64,000 nt of DNA from Leishmania martiniquensis (GCF_017916325.1 NC_090161.1:917501-981500), one strand, 5' to 3'; shown: positions 30,661 to 40,399, numbered from the stretch's first letter. Numbers and translations: made by a program. The notes: generated from the sequence alone by a model not told the origin.

Positions 30661-30924
30661 TACGCGTCGATTTGGGCCTTGCCAGCTGAGCGCTGGTGTT
30701 CCGCTTCTCTTTCCTCCTTTCTTTGCCCGAAGTGGTCGCCGCCACCTGCACTCGGGTGGGGGTCATCACCCCTCACCACTGGCTCCCTCTCTGTTGTGTC
30801 TCACATCGCTTCGCGCGCGCACCCTCGCGCCACGGCGAGCGAGATCGGCAGCGCCCTCCGGTCGAGATAGGGGCGGAGAGCGCGTTGGATCGGTGGAGGA
30901 GTGAGCGTACGGGAGAAGTGACGA

Positions 30925-33900
30925 ATGGATTTCCCTACTGCAGTGACGGAGAAGGCCGCCTCTTCGACGCCATCATGTCCTCTTTCAGGCACCGCCAAAT
31001 CGTCATCGATTGCACCCGCAGCAGCCCAGAAGGCAGCGCAGGAGGCCCTGCAGCCAGCAAGACCGTTCCTTGGGAAGCATCACACCGCGCCCAACACTTT
31101 GCCCTCTGCCATAACAAAATTTGGCCATACAGAATGTCCTCTGGGCCCGTCGCCTGACTCTCCGCTTTCAGTTTCCCACGGCGGCTCCACGGGAACGTCG
31201 GACGTCAAAGGCCTCGCGCACACACACAATCAGGGCGCCGAGTCCACCCGCCGCAGCTGCGGAAGTGTGGGCAGCAGCATCACTAGCAGGGCCACTCTGA
31301 GTCGAGGCGCCAGCGGCAGCAGTGACGGGTTGACGAGGACGTCAGACGGCGGCGCTGCCACTTGCCTCTCGCTGGCATATGTTTACCCGACCCAAAACGA
31401 TGCACCACGGGAGGATGAGCAATCATTGACGCGCTGCTGTTGCCTCACCTCTCTCGGCACAGATCCGCAGCCCGCCTTCTCGCCTAGCCGCGCACACCAC
31501 GACCCAAAGCCGCCGTCGACTCCAACCTCAGCTACTCACTCACCAGACGCGCAACCGCCAATATCAGCGTTCTCGCTGCTACCATCATCATCTTTGCGCG
31601 CTCGACAGCGTGAGCTCCAGCAGCAGCACGTGCACTTCAGCAGGTCGAGTGCCACCCAAAAAAGGTACGTCTCTCCTTCCGTCTACCCTGCCAAGACCCC
31701 CTCATCCGCGAGACCACCGTCGCAGGTCTCGGCCACAGAACAGACGGCTATGAAGCTGCTTCAAGCCCTCTCCTTCGCGGAGGTGGAAGAGGCCCAAGAG
31801 TACTTTGCGCGGGGCGGAAGTGCCAAGCAGGAGTGGTATGTGCCAAGCTGCATCCCTCTGGTGCACCAAGGAGGCGCCACTATGGCGGGGGCAGACATTG
31901 CTGAGGGCGTCAGCACCGCCGCTGCTTTGCTGAGAGCGGCCCCGGCCTCGCTGGACGTGGCGGAGCATTTGCGCTTTGCTCAGCGTTTCCGCGAGTTGCT
32001 GATGGGGAGCGGCAGCGATGACGAACTGACGGACGATGGTGAGTGTGGCGCTGCCGATGAAGCAGAGGAGGAAGACGGGCCTGCGAGAGGAGCTGACATG
32101 CCGAGGGCAGGCGGCAAAAGGGGCGGCGCCGGCCCGACACGCGGCGGGGGTGATACTTTGCGGCGTCGTGGCGCATTCGGCGGCGCGAACCCGTCGCCCT
32201 TGCTTCACATGGACAGCGGATGGGATGGTGCAGATCGTGGTAGGGAGGTGGAGAGCAGGGAGGAGGATGATCCCACTGCCTCCTCGATTACGTGCATGTC
32301 GGTGCCAACTCTGCACCCGCAGCACAACAGCGGTGGTGCTGCAGCTGCCGATCCGCCGCTTGGCCCATTCCATTTCCTTTCACCATCTCCATCGTGGAGC
32401 AGCGTCAAGCGGCTACTAAGTTGGCCTGCCTCGCCACCGGATGTCGAGGGGTGCTTCAGCGCCCCAACACGGCGACCATGCTCGCCGCCCACCGCGGCTA
32501 AGCGGTGGGCGCTGTCGGACTTGGACATCGGGCGCCGTATTGGACTAGGGCACTCCGGCAAGACTTTTCTCGTGCGGGAGAAGCGCCGCAAAGTCGTTGT
32601 GGCGCTCAAAGTTTTCGACGGGGACTACGTTGCTCTCCATCGAGGAGGGGCTCGTGCGCTAAGGCACGGGATGCGGCTACAGACAGCGGCAGGGCGGCGC
32701 TGCCCGCACATCGTAAAGTTGTATGCGTTTTTCATGGATGCCGGCCGCTGCTACGCTGCACTGGAGCACGCGGAGGGCGGCGACCTCGCCAGTTACCTCT
32801 CCCGTCAGCCGCATCAACGCCTGCCAGAGGCGCAGGCTCAGTCCATCGTATACCAATTGACGTTGGCGCTGCGACACTTGCACGACGAGCGCGTTGTGCA
32901 TCGGGCTGTGACGTTGCGCAACGTGCTACTGCACCACGACGAGGCAGGCACGATCGTGAAGCTCGGCGACTTCGCATGCGCCGTCCAGTTGGCCCACGGG
33001 TGCGCTCGCTGGCTGGGTGAGCCCGAGGACCCATGCGATGGGCAGAGGTCGCTGGACTACGCGCCGCCAGAGGTCATTCGCGGCGAAGGCTGGTCTTGCA
33101 AGTCCGACATGTGGGCCCTCGGTGTCCTTGTGTTTGAGCTGCTCTGCGGTCACCACCCCTTCGACCACGTGTCTGCGACGGACATGAAGCGGCTCATCTG
33201 TGGCGGTGTCAGCTGCTGGTCTCCCCATCTACTGTCGCACACCAGCAAGTCCTTTGTGCAGTCACTCTTGTGTGTTGATGAGGCGGCGCGCAGTGGCGCA
33301 GCGGCAGCGCTGGCGCACCCGTTCTTGAGCGTGATTGCCACTGCCTCCGTTGCTGCAGCGGTAAGCGCTACGCAGGAAACGGCAGCAGGTGTCCCCGTAG
33401 CGCCTGCCGGGGCAGTCACCGATGCAGCGTCGGCAAGCGCAGCCGTGCTTGATGAGCTGCGCGCGGGCGAAATGCCGCCGCCTGTCAGTCGTGACTTGTC
33501 GACAGTGTTCTCACTTGCTGCCATGCTCGCGAACACAGGCACTATCTGTGACGGCGACGGAAGGGACAGCCGCACGTCAGTTGCCACAGCGGCGGCCACA
33601 ACGACACCTGCCGATGGCGCCGATGCCGTAGCAGTCCCTCCCGCTCCGAGGGTCAGTATCCCGTATGCACAGTACGGCGACGGCGTATCGGCCAACTCTC
33701 GTGCCACGACACCCTTATTACCGAACGCCATGTCCCTTTCTGCCACCAACGTCGATACCAGGACGAAAATGCGCGCGCGGGATGCGGCACGGCACAGGGA
33801 GGACGCAGCGGCACCAGCGGCGCCCGCCATCTCTGCCACTCCCTTCATGTCGTTCGCGCTTCCAACGCACCCGTGGCAAAGCGCGGCGCCGCTACCCTCA

Positions 33901-34494
33901 GTGACGCTGTCGACCACCGCCCTCTCTACCCCCCTGAGTAACGAGGAAGCAGAGACGCGGTTGGGTCGCCGGCCGAGCACCGAGAGTCTCAGGTCTGCTG
34001 AAAACGCCAGCGGCCACAGCCCGACAACTACCCTGAGCGACGTGTCGGTTAGCTTGCTGTCATCGACACGAGTGCCAGCCACTCTCACGTTGGCGGCATC
34101 TGCAGCTACAGCCTGCGCGCCCAGTGACACTGCTGCCTTTGAGAGTGTACGCAGCGCAAGCGTCAAGAGCAGCCACACCTACGAGCGTTATCATGGCTGC
34201 CTCAAGCCGCATTGCGTCCGCAGCGGCCAACGGCAGGATCAGCTCGAGACCGCGGCCGCATATGCTGGCGTGGGGACGGCGCGTAGCGGTGAGAGGAGGC
34301 GCAGCGAGGACCTCCGAGGGGACTGCTCAGTAACCGTGAGCAGCTCGACCCTGCGCCCCTCACATGGTGCGCGCACGGAGTGGGCCACTGACGACGCAGA
34401 GGTGTCTGTGTCGTCTTCGACGGCTTTCTCTACCTCGTCCTTCTCGATGAGCGCAACGGCTCTTCAGACAAGCTTTTCTCCCCAAGCCGCATAG
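30925..34494 (+). CDS. Large protein with a degenerate protein kinase domain (predicted pseudokinase)
   Basis: 1,189 residues. Low-complexity Ser/Thr/Ala-rich regions flank one kinase fold at residues about 528-800. Visible landmarks: a Gly-rich loop (IGLGHSGKTFLV), the VAIK lysine (ALKVF, Lys562), a hinge-like EHAEGGDLASYL block, and PPE in place of APE, followed by SDMWALGVLVFELLCGHHPF. The catalytic loop reads HRAVTLRN instead of HRDxKxxN, so the proton-accepting Asp is Ala (residue 661) and the Lys is Thr. The metal-binding DFG is DFA (Asp682, Ala684). Loss of the HRD Asp is normally incompatible with phosphotransfer, so a scaffold or allosteric role is inferred. The C-terminal about 390 residues are Ser/Thr/Ala-rich and disordered. 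CAMK/ULK-like overall layout; the family is not assigned. Confidence 0.85.
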   Translation: MDFPTAVTEKAASSTPSCPLSGTAKSSSIAPAAAQKAAQEALQPARPFLGKHHTAPNTLPSAITKFGHTECPLGPSPDSPLSVSHGGSTGTSDVKGLAHTHNQGAESTRRSCGSVGSSITSRATLSRGASGSSDGLTRTSDGGAATCLSLAYVYPTQNDAPREDEQSLTRCCCLTSLGTDPQPAFSPSRAHHDPKPPSTPTSATHSPDAQPPISAFSLLPSSSLRARQRELQQQHVHFSRSSATQKRYVSPSVYPAKTPSSARPPSQVSATEQTAMKLLQALSFAEVEEAQEYFARGGSAKQEWYVPSCIPLVHQGGATMAGADIAEGVSTAAALLRAAPASLDVAEHLRFAQRFRELLMGSGSDDELTDDGECGAADEAEEEDGPARGADMPRAGGKRGGAGPTRGGGDTLRRRGAFGGANPSPLLHMDSGWDGADRGREVESREEDDPTASSITCMSVPTLHPQHNSGGAAAADPPLGPFHFLSPSPSWSSVKRLLSWPASPPDVEGCFSAPTRRPCSPPTAAKRWALSDLDIGRRIGLGHSGKTFLVREKRRKVVVALKVFDGDYVALHRGGARALRHGMRLQTAAGRRCPHIVKLYAFFMDAGRCYAALEHAEGGDLASYLSRQPHQRLPEAQAQSIVYQLTLALRHLHDERVVHRAVTLRNVLLHHDEAGTIVKLGDFACAVQLAHGCARWLGEPEDPCDGQRSLDYAPPEVIRGEGWSCKSDMWALGVLVFELLCGHHPFDHVSATDMKRLICGGVSCWSPHLLSHTSKSFVQSLLCVDEAARSGAAAALAHPFLSVIATASVAAAVSATQETAAGVPVAPAGAVTDAASASAAVLDELRAGEMPPPVSRDLSTVFSLAAMLANTGTICDGDGRDSRTSVATAAATTTPADGADAVAVPPAPRVSIPYAQYGDGVSANSRATTPLLPNAMSLSATNVDTRTKMRARDAARHREDAAAPAAPAISATPFMSFALPTHPWQSAAPLPSVTLSTTALSTPLSNEEAETRLGRRPSTESLRSAENASGHSPTTTLSDVSVSLLSSTRVPATLTLAASAATACAPSDTAAFESVRSASVKSSHTYERYHGCLKPHCVRSGQRQDQLETAAAYAGVGTARSGERRRSEDLRGDCSVTVSSSTLRPSHGARTEWATDDAEVSVSSSTAFSTSSFSMSATALQTSFSPQAA

Positions 34495-35390
34495 TCGCCC
34501 CTGCAGCAGCTGACTGGGGCATACAGTATTGCTGCAGGCAGCCAGCGGTGCGCCGAGCGCGACACCCCTCCCTTTCCGACTCCATCAATTCACACCGATG
34601 CAGCGGAGTGTCTCACGCTCCCACAGCGAGCAGCCGCACATGCGCACACCCCTTATGATGCCGGCGACGGCGAAGAACGGCTCCCAGCAAAAAGCCTCAG
34701 AGAGCGCACTGCTACTCGCCTTTCAAGGGCGAGGGACAGTGGCAACTACGGAGTCGTGCGCGGCTAGAGCCCCTCTTCGAGTGATGGGCAATCACGATCT
34801 GGGACGGCCCCCTTCCCTTTCTGACCGCTCCTCACGCCGTCGGCTTCGGCCCTCTCTCCCCCCGCTGAGGCTGATGAGTGGCACCTGCTTGACGGGCTGT
34901 CTGTACTTCTTTGTACGTCACCATTGCCGCCTTCACGCCTCCGGAATGCCGCTCTCTGCCCTTTGCTGCCCCCTCTTCTCGAGGGCGGCACAGAGGGAAC
35001 GCACACTTGTGTGTCGGCGTGCGTGGCACACAAGACACGACGGGACAGGGATGCAGCGGAAGGCGCACCTCCCTCCCCTCCAAGGTTGCGTCCGCTAATG
35101 TAGCAGCCGTTTGTTGCGACGTGTCTTCAATACGCATCAGCTGCGTGGGCGATTCTGTGCGCTGACACGGTTTGCGTTTCCTTGCCGCTTGCCACGCTCG
35201 CGCACAGCGACGTCGGGCGTGTGTTGCTCACTTTTACTTACTTCTAATTCACTTCCACGCCCACTGGTGCTCTGTTTCTGCGCGTTTCCTGTCAGCGTCA
35301 CTAACGCGAGTGCCTGTCGCCATCTGCTGCGGCCATGCCCGGTCGTTGGTGCAGCGCAGCACATACACACATCAGAAGCAGTAGGAAAAT
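34495..35390 (+). other. Intergenic region
   Basis: About 0.9 kb. An open frame at 34529-35098 is Ser/Arg-rich without a domain and is taken as 3'UTR. The 3' end carries the acceptor tract of the next gene. Confidence 0.6.
35235..35295 (+). promoter_or_regulatory. Candidate spliced-leader acceptor for RRM-like gene
   Basis: A T/C-rich stretch ends in GTCAG with AG at 35294-35295, giving a 95-base 5'UTR. Confidence 0.5.
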
Positions 35391-36056
35391 ATGCCGCTAG
35401 ACTTGGTAGGCAGACTGCACCGCACCGTGTACATCACGGGTTGCCCGGAGGACTCGCAAGAAGACTTGCTGCACATGCTGCTGAAGCGGTGTGGCGCGAT
35501 CGAGGCGTGGGACGCCGTCGATGGCCGACTCATTGTCGTGCTCCAAAGCATCAACAGCGTCAGCAACGCTCTGACCTTCCACGGCTTGTCGTTTGTGGAC
35601 TTGACGAAGAAAATTTGCGTGTGGAAAGCCACAGACGCGCCACCTGCTGAGGCAGCGCAACAGCTGGCCATTCAGGCAGGCTCTTCCACCACGGAAGCGG
35701 CCCCAGCAGAGGCCGCATCAACGGAAGAGGAGGACGCCCGCCGGGCACAGCGGAAGGAGCGGCGTGCAGCACTGCAGCAGATACTGAATAACGGAGCGGC
35801 CGACGTTGTGAACACCTCCTCGCCAGAGGGGCGACGCACAAAGATGACAGAGCTGTGCTACCGGCAGCTCAAGGCGCTCTGCGTGCTGACGGCTGCCGCC
35901 TTGAAGGATGCAAAGTTGGAGCTGCAGGAGAAGAGGGAGAATCTCGCACGACTGCAAGACCTCCTTCGCACTCAAGAGGCAGCAACCAAACGACAGAGGG
36001 AGGGGACGGCGGTGCTTGGCGAGGAAGAGCCGGCAAGGGCGAGGCCTCATGTGTAG
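35391..36056 (+). CDS. Small RRM-like protein with C-terminal coiled coil
   Basis: 221 residues. Residues about 10-80 have the order of an RNA-recognition motif: VYITGCP as the first strand (RNP2-like), a DLLHMLLKRCG helix, GRLIVVL as a degenerate RNP1-like strand, then SNALTFHGLSFVDL and a last strand KICVWKA. The aromatic residues usual in RNP1 are missing, so RNA binding may be weak or replaced by protein binding. Residues about 85-120 are Ala/Glu-rich, and about 145-205 are helical (KLELQEKRENLARLQDLL), a probable coiled coil. Likely nuclear or cytoplasmic RNP component; the specific role is not recognised. The short length and ATG immediately after a clear acceptor support the model. Confidence 0.7.
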   Translation: MPLDLVGRLHRTVYITGCPEDSQEDLLHMLLKRCGAIEAWDAVDGRLIVVLQSINSVSNALTFHGLSFVDLTKKICVWKATDAPPAEAAQQLAIQAGSSTTEAAPAEAASTEEEDARRAQRKERRAALQQILNNGAADVVNTSSPEGRRTKMTELCYRQLKALCVLTAAALKDAKLELQEKRENLARLQDLLRTQEAATKRQREGTAVLGEEEPARARPHV

Positions 36057-36761
36057 CCTCCCCTCCCCTTCACGCACAGCCTTGGTGGCGTTCACCAGGT
36101 GAAACGTGCGGGGCGGGACGAGGACGGCGGGGGCACGCCACGTGACTTTTTCGGCCGTAAAGAGAGCCTCAGTACGGCCAAAGCGATGTGCCCGAAATGC
36201 CCTTGATGGAGAGGGAAGTGGTACGCGTGCGCATACCCGCTGATGCGCCATCCTGCAGGCCCCGTGCCCCCCACCCCCTAAGAAACGCAAAGCAGCACTG
36301 TGGGAGGTCTCTCAGCAGCAGCGGCAACGAGGGGGGCCGGCGAACTGCTCGTCCGGCCGCCCGCCACCCTCTTTTGGCCCCCCTCCCCTCTCCTCCCCTC
36401 TCACGCAGCGCCAGCACGTTGCCCTTTCATTTCCGCTGATGCGCCGTCCTGCAGGCCTCTGCGGCTCTTCTCCCCCCGTATGGCCTTCACCACCGACCTG
36501 TTCATCCTCTTCCTCCTCCCTTATACGCGTGAGCATCGCCCCTCCACCACTTTCTGGAGGTGTGTGCGGCGGTGACTCTCCGCGCCCACCCCCCTTTTCG
36601 CCTCTCCAATCGCTCGAGAGCGACGGCGGTCACGTGGGAAAGAGAAGGCTTCTCTGCTTCCACCACACAGTCCCCTTTTTGCTTTACTACTGTGGTCATG
36701 GGGACGCGTCCTGCGTGACGCACGGGGCCCCCCTCTACCATTTTCCTCTCCTTCCACAATC
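36057..36761 (+). other. Intergenic region
   Basis: About 0.7 kb, with two related GC-rich stretches around CCGCTGATGCGCC-ATCCTGCAGG (36238-36262) and CCGCTGATGCGCC-GTCCTGCAGG (36434-36458), a partial internal duplication. Otherwise pyrimidine-rich; no gene. Confidence 0.6.
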
Positions 36762-37847
36762 ATGCGGCTGCATCGGCGAGGCCTGCCGCTCTTGGGTGTG
36801 ACGGCGCGGCGCACTGCTGCCTCCGTTGGCTCCTCTTCGGCGTCTCCAGCTGGCGGGGTGGCAGCTTGGGGGCATGCGCAGACGTCCTTCAGCACCTACG
36901 CCCTCGCCGCCTCGGCTGGGATGCTCTACGCCCTCTTCTATTTTACGACTTACACTTACGTCCTGACCACGAATACGTCTCCGCACCACCACTCGCTCTT
37001 CTTCCACTTCCCGTGTGACATGGCGATCATCGAGAATAGAATCACACGCCGGCGGCGCATCGTGCAGGTGGTGCCGGAAGCTGCATCGCCGGGGCGGCCC
37101 TGTGACAACGGCCACGAAGAAGCGGGCCAAACCGGCTTAACTCACCCTCAGCCTGCCATTGCGGAGCGCCGGCTGCGCATCAACTCGATGCTGTATCGCG
37201 TGCTCCTCTACCTACAGAAGACAGAGTCTTTTGTCACGGTGGACGCGCAGGCAGAGATGTTACCTTTCCGCTTCATGGAGGGCGCGAGCAGCATCGGCAA
37301 GGACTCTCGCGCATCAGTAGGGTTCCTCCGAGAGGACCAGCTCTTACCTGACACCAATGACGACCGCGCGGGCACAGCGTCATCGCAGAGGTGGCGGTGG
37401 CTGCGGCCGGGCAGCGGCGCAACGAGACGGGCAGCGCAGCTACCGCAGCCTCTCCCCGGCTCCGGTAGCTGCGACCCAAACGCGGCGGCAGCATCGGCAC
37501 CAACGCGGATTCTGCTCAAAAGCAGCGTGCGTCTGCGCGACGCGGTGAACGGCTACGAGAAGGGATGCAAAGGGGCCTACGAGCGCTTTGTTCAGCACGT
37601 CGCGCAGGAGAAGATCAAGCAGCGTTACCACGACTACGTGCTGGCGAGGGGCATGGCTGAGAACAGCGGCCTGCGCAAGGTTTATGCAGAAGAGCTGATC
37701 CGAAACGGTCTCCTGTCGGGTGACGGCGTGACCCTGACGGAGCTGGTGCCGGATGCGCAACAGTTCGCTCATGAGGTGTTTGAAGAGGTGAAGGCGAAAT
37801 TTGGCGACGCCGTTATTGTTTACGAGTGCCTCGCCGCCGTGTGGTAG
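36762..37847 (+). CDS. Predicted mitochondrial single-pass membrane protein, function unknown
   Basis: 361 residues. The first about 45 residues are rich in Arg, Ser and Ala and lack acidic residues (starting MRLHRRGLPLL), typical of a mitochondrial presequence. A hydrophobic segment at about 46-67 (ALAASAGMLYALFYFTTYTY) could span a membrane. The rest is soluble, with an Arg cluster (RITRRRRIV), a low-complexity middle, and a helical C-terminal third (about 250-360). No enzyme motif was recognised. A mitochondrial inner-membrane protein, possibly lineage-specific, is the best reading. Targeting is inferred from composition only. Confidence 0.7.
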   Translation: MRLHRRGLPLLGVTARRTAASVGSSSASPAGGVAAWGHAQTSFSTYALAASAGMLYALFYFTTYTYVLTTNTSPHHHSLFFHFPCDMAIIENRITRRRRIVQVVPEAASPGRPCDNGHEEAGQTGLTHPQPAIAERRLRINSMLYRVLLYLQKTESFVTVDAQAEMLPFRFMEGASSIGKDSRASVGFLREDQLLPDTNDDRAGTASSQRWRWLRPGSGATRRAAQLPQPLPGSGSCDPNAAAASAPTRILLKSSVRLRDAVNGYEKGCKGAYERFVQHVAQEKIKQRYHDYVLARGMAENSGLRKVYAEELIRNGLLSGDGVTLTELVPDAQQFAHEVFEEVKAKFGDAVIVYECLAAVW

Positions 37848-38663
37848 TCTCTTGGGCCAGCGAAGGGCGCCCTGTGCTGGAGAGGAAAATGGTGCTTGCG
37901 AGCGATCTGGACGCTGGCGTGGGCCTGGGCACGCGAGCCTGATGGCCAGATGCGAGGAGGGAGGGTATGCAGCGAGGCGGAGGGCGATCCCTCTGGCGGT
38001 TGCGCCTGTCCGCTGCGGCTGCTCCTGTTGGTGGTGCACGTCTTCTTCTCCCTGACTTGCTCTGCCAGCGGCTCAGCTTTTCCTCTCTACTGTGCTTCTA
38101 CACGGAGGCGTGCGCAGTGCACCCATCGAGCGAGCCAGAGCGACGTCGCATGGGAAAAAGCAGCCGCATCATGGGCAGACGAAGGGGCGTCCGTGCTGCT
38201 TCAGGGCGCTAATGAGGACACACGGAGGAGGTTTTGCGAGCCGTGTTATCTCGGTTCATCCGCGTCGTCTACCCTTCCCTTTCACCGCCCCCCCTACACC
38301 TTCCTCGCACATATGGCCTCTGCTCTACTGTACGTGTGAAAGGGCGATCGAATGTACGCCTGTATGCGCCTTGAAGAGCGGAAGCCTTGACGATGTGCGC
38401 CTCCGCACCTTTGCCCTCGAGTCTCTCTCTTTTCTTCATCGCTGTGCCGCTCCCCCCGTCTTCTCCTCGCCCCAACTCTTTGTCTCTGTCCACCCTTTGC
38501 CTTGTCGCCACTGTCGGTCTCGCAATACTGACCGCTCTCATGGGGCGCCTTTGTGTTTTTCTGCGCATATGCGCCCCCGGTGGTCGCGGACGGATGGCGG
38601 CTCAGCCTTCACTTGCGCAGCTCTCCCTTCCGTGTGCGTGCGAGCGTGTTGGTGCAGGCGCAC
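37848..38663 (+). other. Intergenic region
   Basis: About 0.8 kb. Strong pyrimidine tracts at about 38417-38520. AGs at 38604-38605 and 38619-38620 are candidate acceptors for the next gene. Overlapping open frames are low-complexity. Confidence 0.55.
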
Positions 38664-39026
38664 ATGTTTCACACCGCCTTCTTAGCGGCCTCGAAGAAGC
38701 ACCTGCGGCTGCGGTGCTGCCAATGCACGCGCCTCCTCCCATCGGAGCACTTCCCCAAGAAGAGCGGCCCTCTCCACACAATGGTGTGCGTGGACTGCAA
38801 GGAGATGTGCTTTGGCTGCGGGTTACGACAGCCGCGCAGCAGTTTCAGCGGCACCGACTCACATATATGCGACCGGTGCTTGGCGAGGCGACAAACGGCC
38901 AAGGTGAATGTGTACTTCCGCTACCCGCCCCTCAAGTATCGCGCCTGCCCATTCAGCGTGGATGAGGCGCGCGAGGAGCTCCGACAAGGGGAGCAAGAGC
39001 AAGAGCAGCCGCACATGCCTAGATAG
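38664..39026 (+). CDS. Small Cys-rich zinc-binding protein, Stc1/LIM-like
   Basis: 120 residues from ATG 38664; the open frame upstream begins at GTG and is not used. Four CxxC knuckles lie in about 60 residues: CCQC, CVDC, CFGC and CDRC, each pair separated by Phe- and Arg-containing loops (EHFPKKSG and RSSFSG). This spacing of two consecutive four-Cys units resembles the Stc1 domain, a LIM-like fold first described in fission yeast, where it links RNAi to chromatin modification. In this lineage a general zinc-mediated protein-binding role is safer. The C-terminus is Glu/Gln-rich. Its short length makes the gene call less certain than its neighbours, but the ordered Cys pattern is unlikely by chance. 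Confidence 0.7.
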   Translation: MFHTAFLAASKKHLRLRCCQCTRLLPSEHFPKKSGPLHTMVCVDCKEMCFGCGLRQPRSSFSGTDSHICDRCLARRQTAKVNVYFRYPPLKYRACPFSVDEAREELRQGEQEQEQPHMPR

Positions 39027-39419
39027 CAAGCGCTGTCTTCGAAGCTGCCACGATCTCGGGCACAACTGCACGTGCGCCTCTGCATTCGCCCGCCCAAGGA
39101 GAGCGCACCTGTGTCTTTGCCGACTCGTTTCATTGGCTCCTCTTAAAAGCTCTACACCAAACCTCAGCTGCTCCGATGTGTGTGTGTGTGTGCGCGCGCA
39201 CGCTCCTTGCTCAGCGCCTTCCTCTACTCCTAACCCCGCGCCTTGCAACCGCTGTGTGTGTCGCAGTGCGTATCTGGAAGGGAAGTAGTGGTGGCACATG
39301 CACCTTCAGCGAGTAGCGACGCACATTCGAATCGGCTCCCGGCATGGGTGCGCGCGACGGCTCTCTGCCAAACGCACAGAAAGGCACATCATAACTGAAG
39401 TGAAAGCGAATGTAGCGGT

Positions 39420-39436
39420 GCTGCTGCTGCTGCTGC
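39420..39436. repeat. (CTG)n trinucleotide run
   Basis: Five to six CTG/TGC units in the 5' flank of the PI synthase gene. Confidence 0.8.
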
Positions 39437-39674
39437 GGTGTTGAGCATATTGTGTACGTTATAGTGAATGCCCCTTCGACTCCCTTCTCACATGATCTCT
39501 CTCTCGATTTCTGCACTGCTGCTGGTGCTGCTCTTGCGTTGGGCCTCTGATTCGACTGCGGCGATAGCAGTGTGACGAAGAGCAGGCATCTCGCGCATCG
39601 ACGCTGGCTTGCGGCTTACTTACTGTCTTCCTGTGGTGCACCAGAAGCATTCACGAAGCCACGGCCACATACAC

Positions 39675-39713
39675 CGCCCCTCCCCCTTCTCCCTCCCCCT
39701 CCCCCTCGCAAAG
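39675..39713 (+). promoter_or_regulatory. Candidate spliced-leader acceptor next to PI synthase start
   Basis: A very strong C/T tract ends in AAAG with AG at 39712-39713, only five bases before ATG 39719. If used, the 5'UTR would be almost entirely spliced leader. Confidence 0.5.
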
Positions 39714-39718
39714 CTGCC

Positions 39719-40399
39719 ATGACCGCAAAGACGGCAAATCCGAAGCCTTCGAAGATCTTCTTCTTCGTGCCGAATATCATCGGCTATGCCCGCATGACTG
39801 CATCGATCGTGGCGTACCTGGTGGCGCGTGACAACCCGGCGCTGTGCATCGCGCTTTACGCGGCCTCTTTTGCGCTAGACGCGGTCGATGGCGTTGCGGC
39901 TCGCGCATTGGATCAGTGCTCACACTTTGGCACCATCCTCGACATGCTCACCGATCGCGCCTCTACCGCTGGCTTCTTGGTGGTGCTTGACGGCGTGCTG
40001 CAGCCCATGCCGTACCGTTACACATTTCTTCTCTCCACGCTCCTCTTCCTCGACGTGGCGTCGCACTTCTGTCGCATGTACGCCTCCGTCTTTATTCGGA
40101 AGGACAGCCACAAGGACGTCTCCGACAGCATCTTCAGTCTACTGCGCGTTTACTACTCGAACCGCCGCGTGATGGGTGCCTTGTGCATTGGGCAGGAGTT
40201 CTCGTACATTTTTCTCTACGCCTGGGCAGCGTACGGGAGTGTCACGGTCGTGGGAAACGTTGCGCGGTGCGGCTTCGCGGTGTGCGCGTTGCCGTGCTTC
40301 CTCAAGCAGGTCGTCAATGTGCAGCAGCTTGTGGATGGCCTGTACCACATCGCTTGCGTGGATGCTCACGAGCGCAGCGCGCAAGGCAAATACGCCTAA
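39719..40399 (+). CDS. PIS: Phosphatidylinositol synthase (CDP-diacylglycerol-inositol 3-phosphatidyltransferase)
   Basis: 226 residues from ATG 39719, the usual size for the family. The longer open frame starts at GTG with Pro-rich sequence and is excluded. The complete CDP-alcohol phosphatidyltransferase signature is present: Asp54, Asp57, Gly58, Ala61, Arg62, Gly71, Asp75 and Asp79 in the D-x2-DG-x2-AR-x8-G-x3-D-x3-D arrangement. These residues bind two metal ions and the CDP-diacylglycerol. Several hydrophobic helices follow, as expected for an ER/Golgi membrane enzyme. The N-terminal FVPNIIGYARM block is typical of eukaryotic PI synthases. It makes phosphatidylinositol from CDP-diacylglycerol and myo-inositol, the precursor of GPI anchors and inositol phospholipids, which trypanosomatid surfaces depend on. 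Confidence 0.95.
   Translation: MTAKTANPKPSKIFFFVPNIIGYARMTASIVAYLVARDNPALCIALYAASFALDAVDGVAARALDQCSHFGTILDMLTDRASTAGFLVVLDGVLQPMPYRYTFLLSTLLFLDVASHFCRMYASVFIRKDSHKDVSDSIFSLLRVYYSNRRVMGALCIGQEFSYIFLYAWAAYGSVTVVGNVARCGFAVCALPCFLKQVVNVQQLVDGLYHIACVDAHERSAQGKYA

Larger units (their letters stand above)
29207..30924 (+). other. Intergenic region (about 1.7 kb)
   Basis: Contains a TG run (about 29319-29336), a poly-T tract near 29717-29726, CA-rich stretches at 30518-30532 and 30616-30658, and pyrimidine sequence near 30700-30730 with an AG at 30731-30732 that could serve the next gene. No convincing coding region. Confidence 0.6.
39027..39718 (+). other. Intergenic region
   Basis: About 0.7 kb with a TG run (about 39179-39192), a trinucleotide (CTG)n run at about 39420-39436, and the acceptor tract of the PI synthase gene at its end. 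No gene seen. Confidence 0.6.

Noticed and set aside
34529..35098. 189-codon frame downstream of the pseudokinase gene
   Set aside because: Ser/Arg-rich with no domain; reads as 3'UTR.
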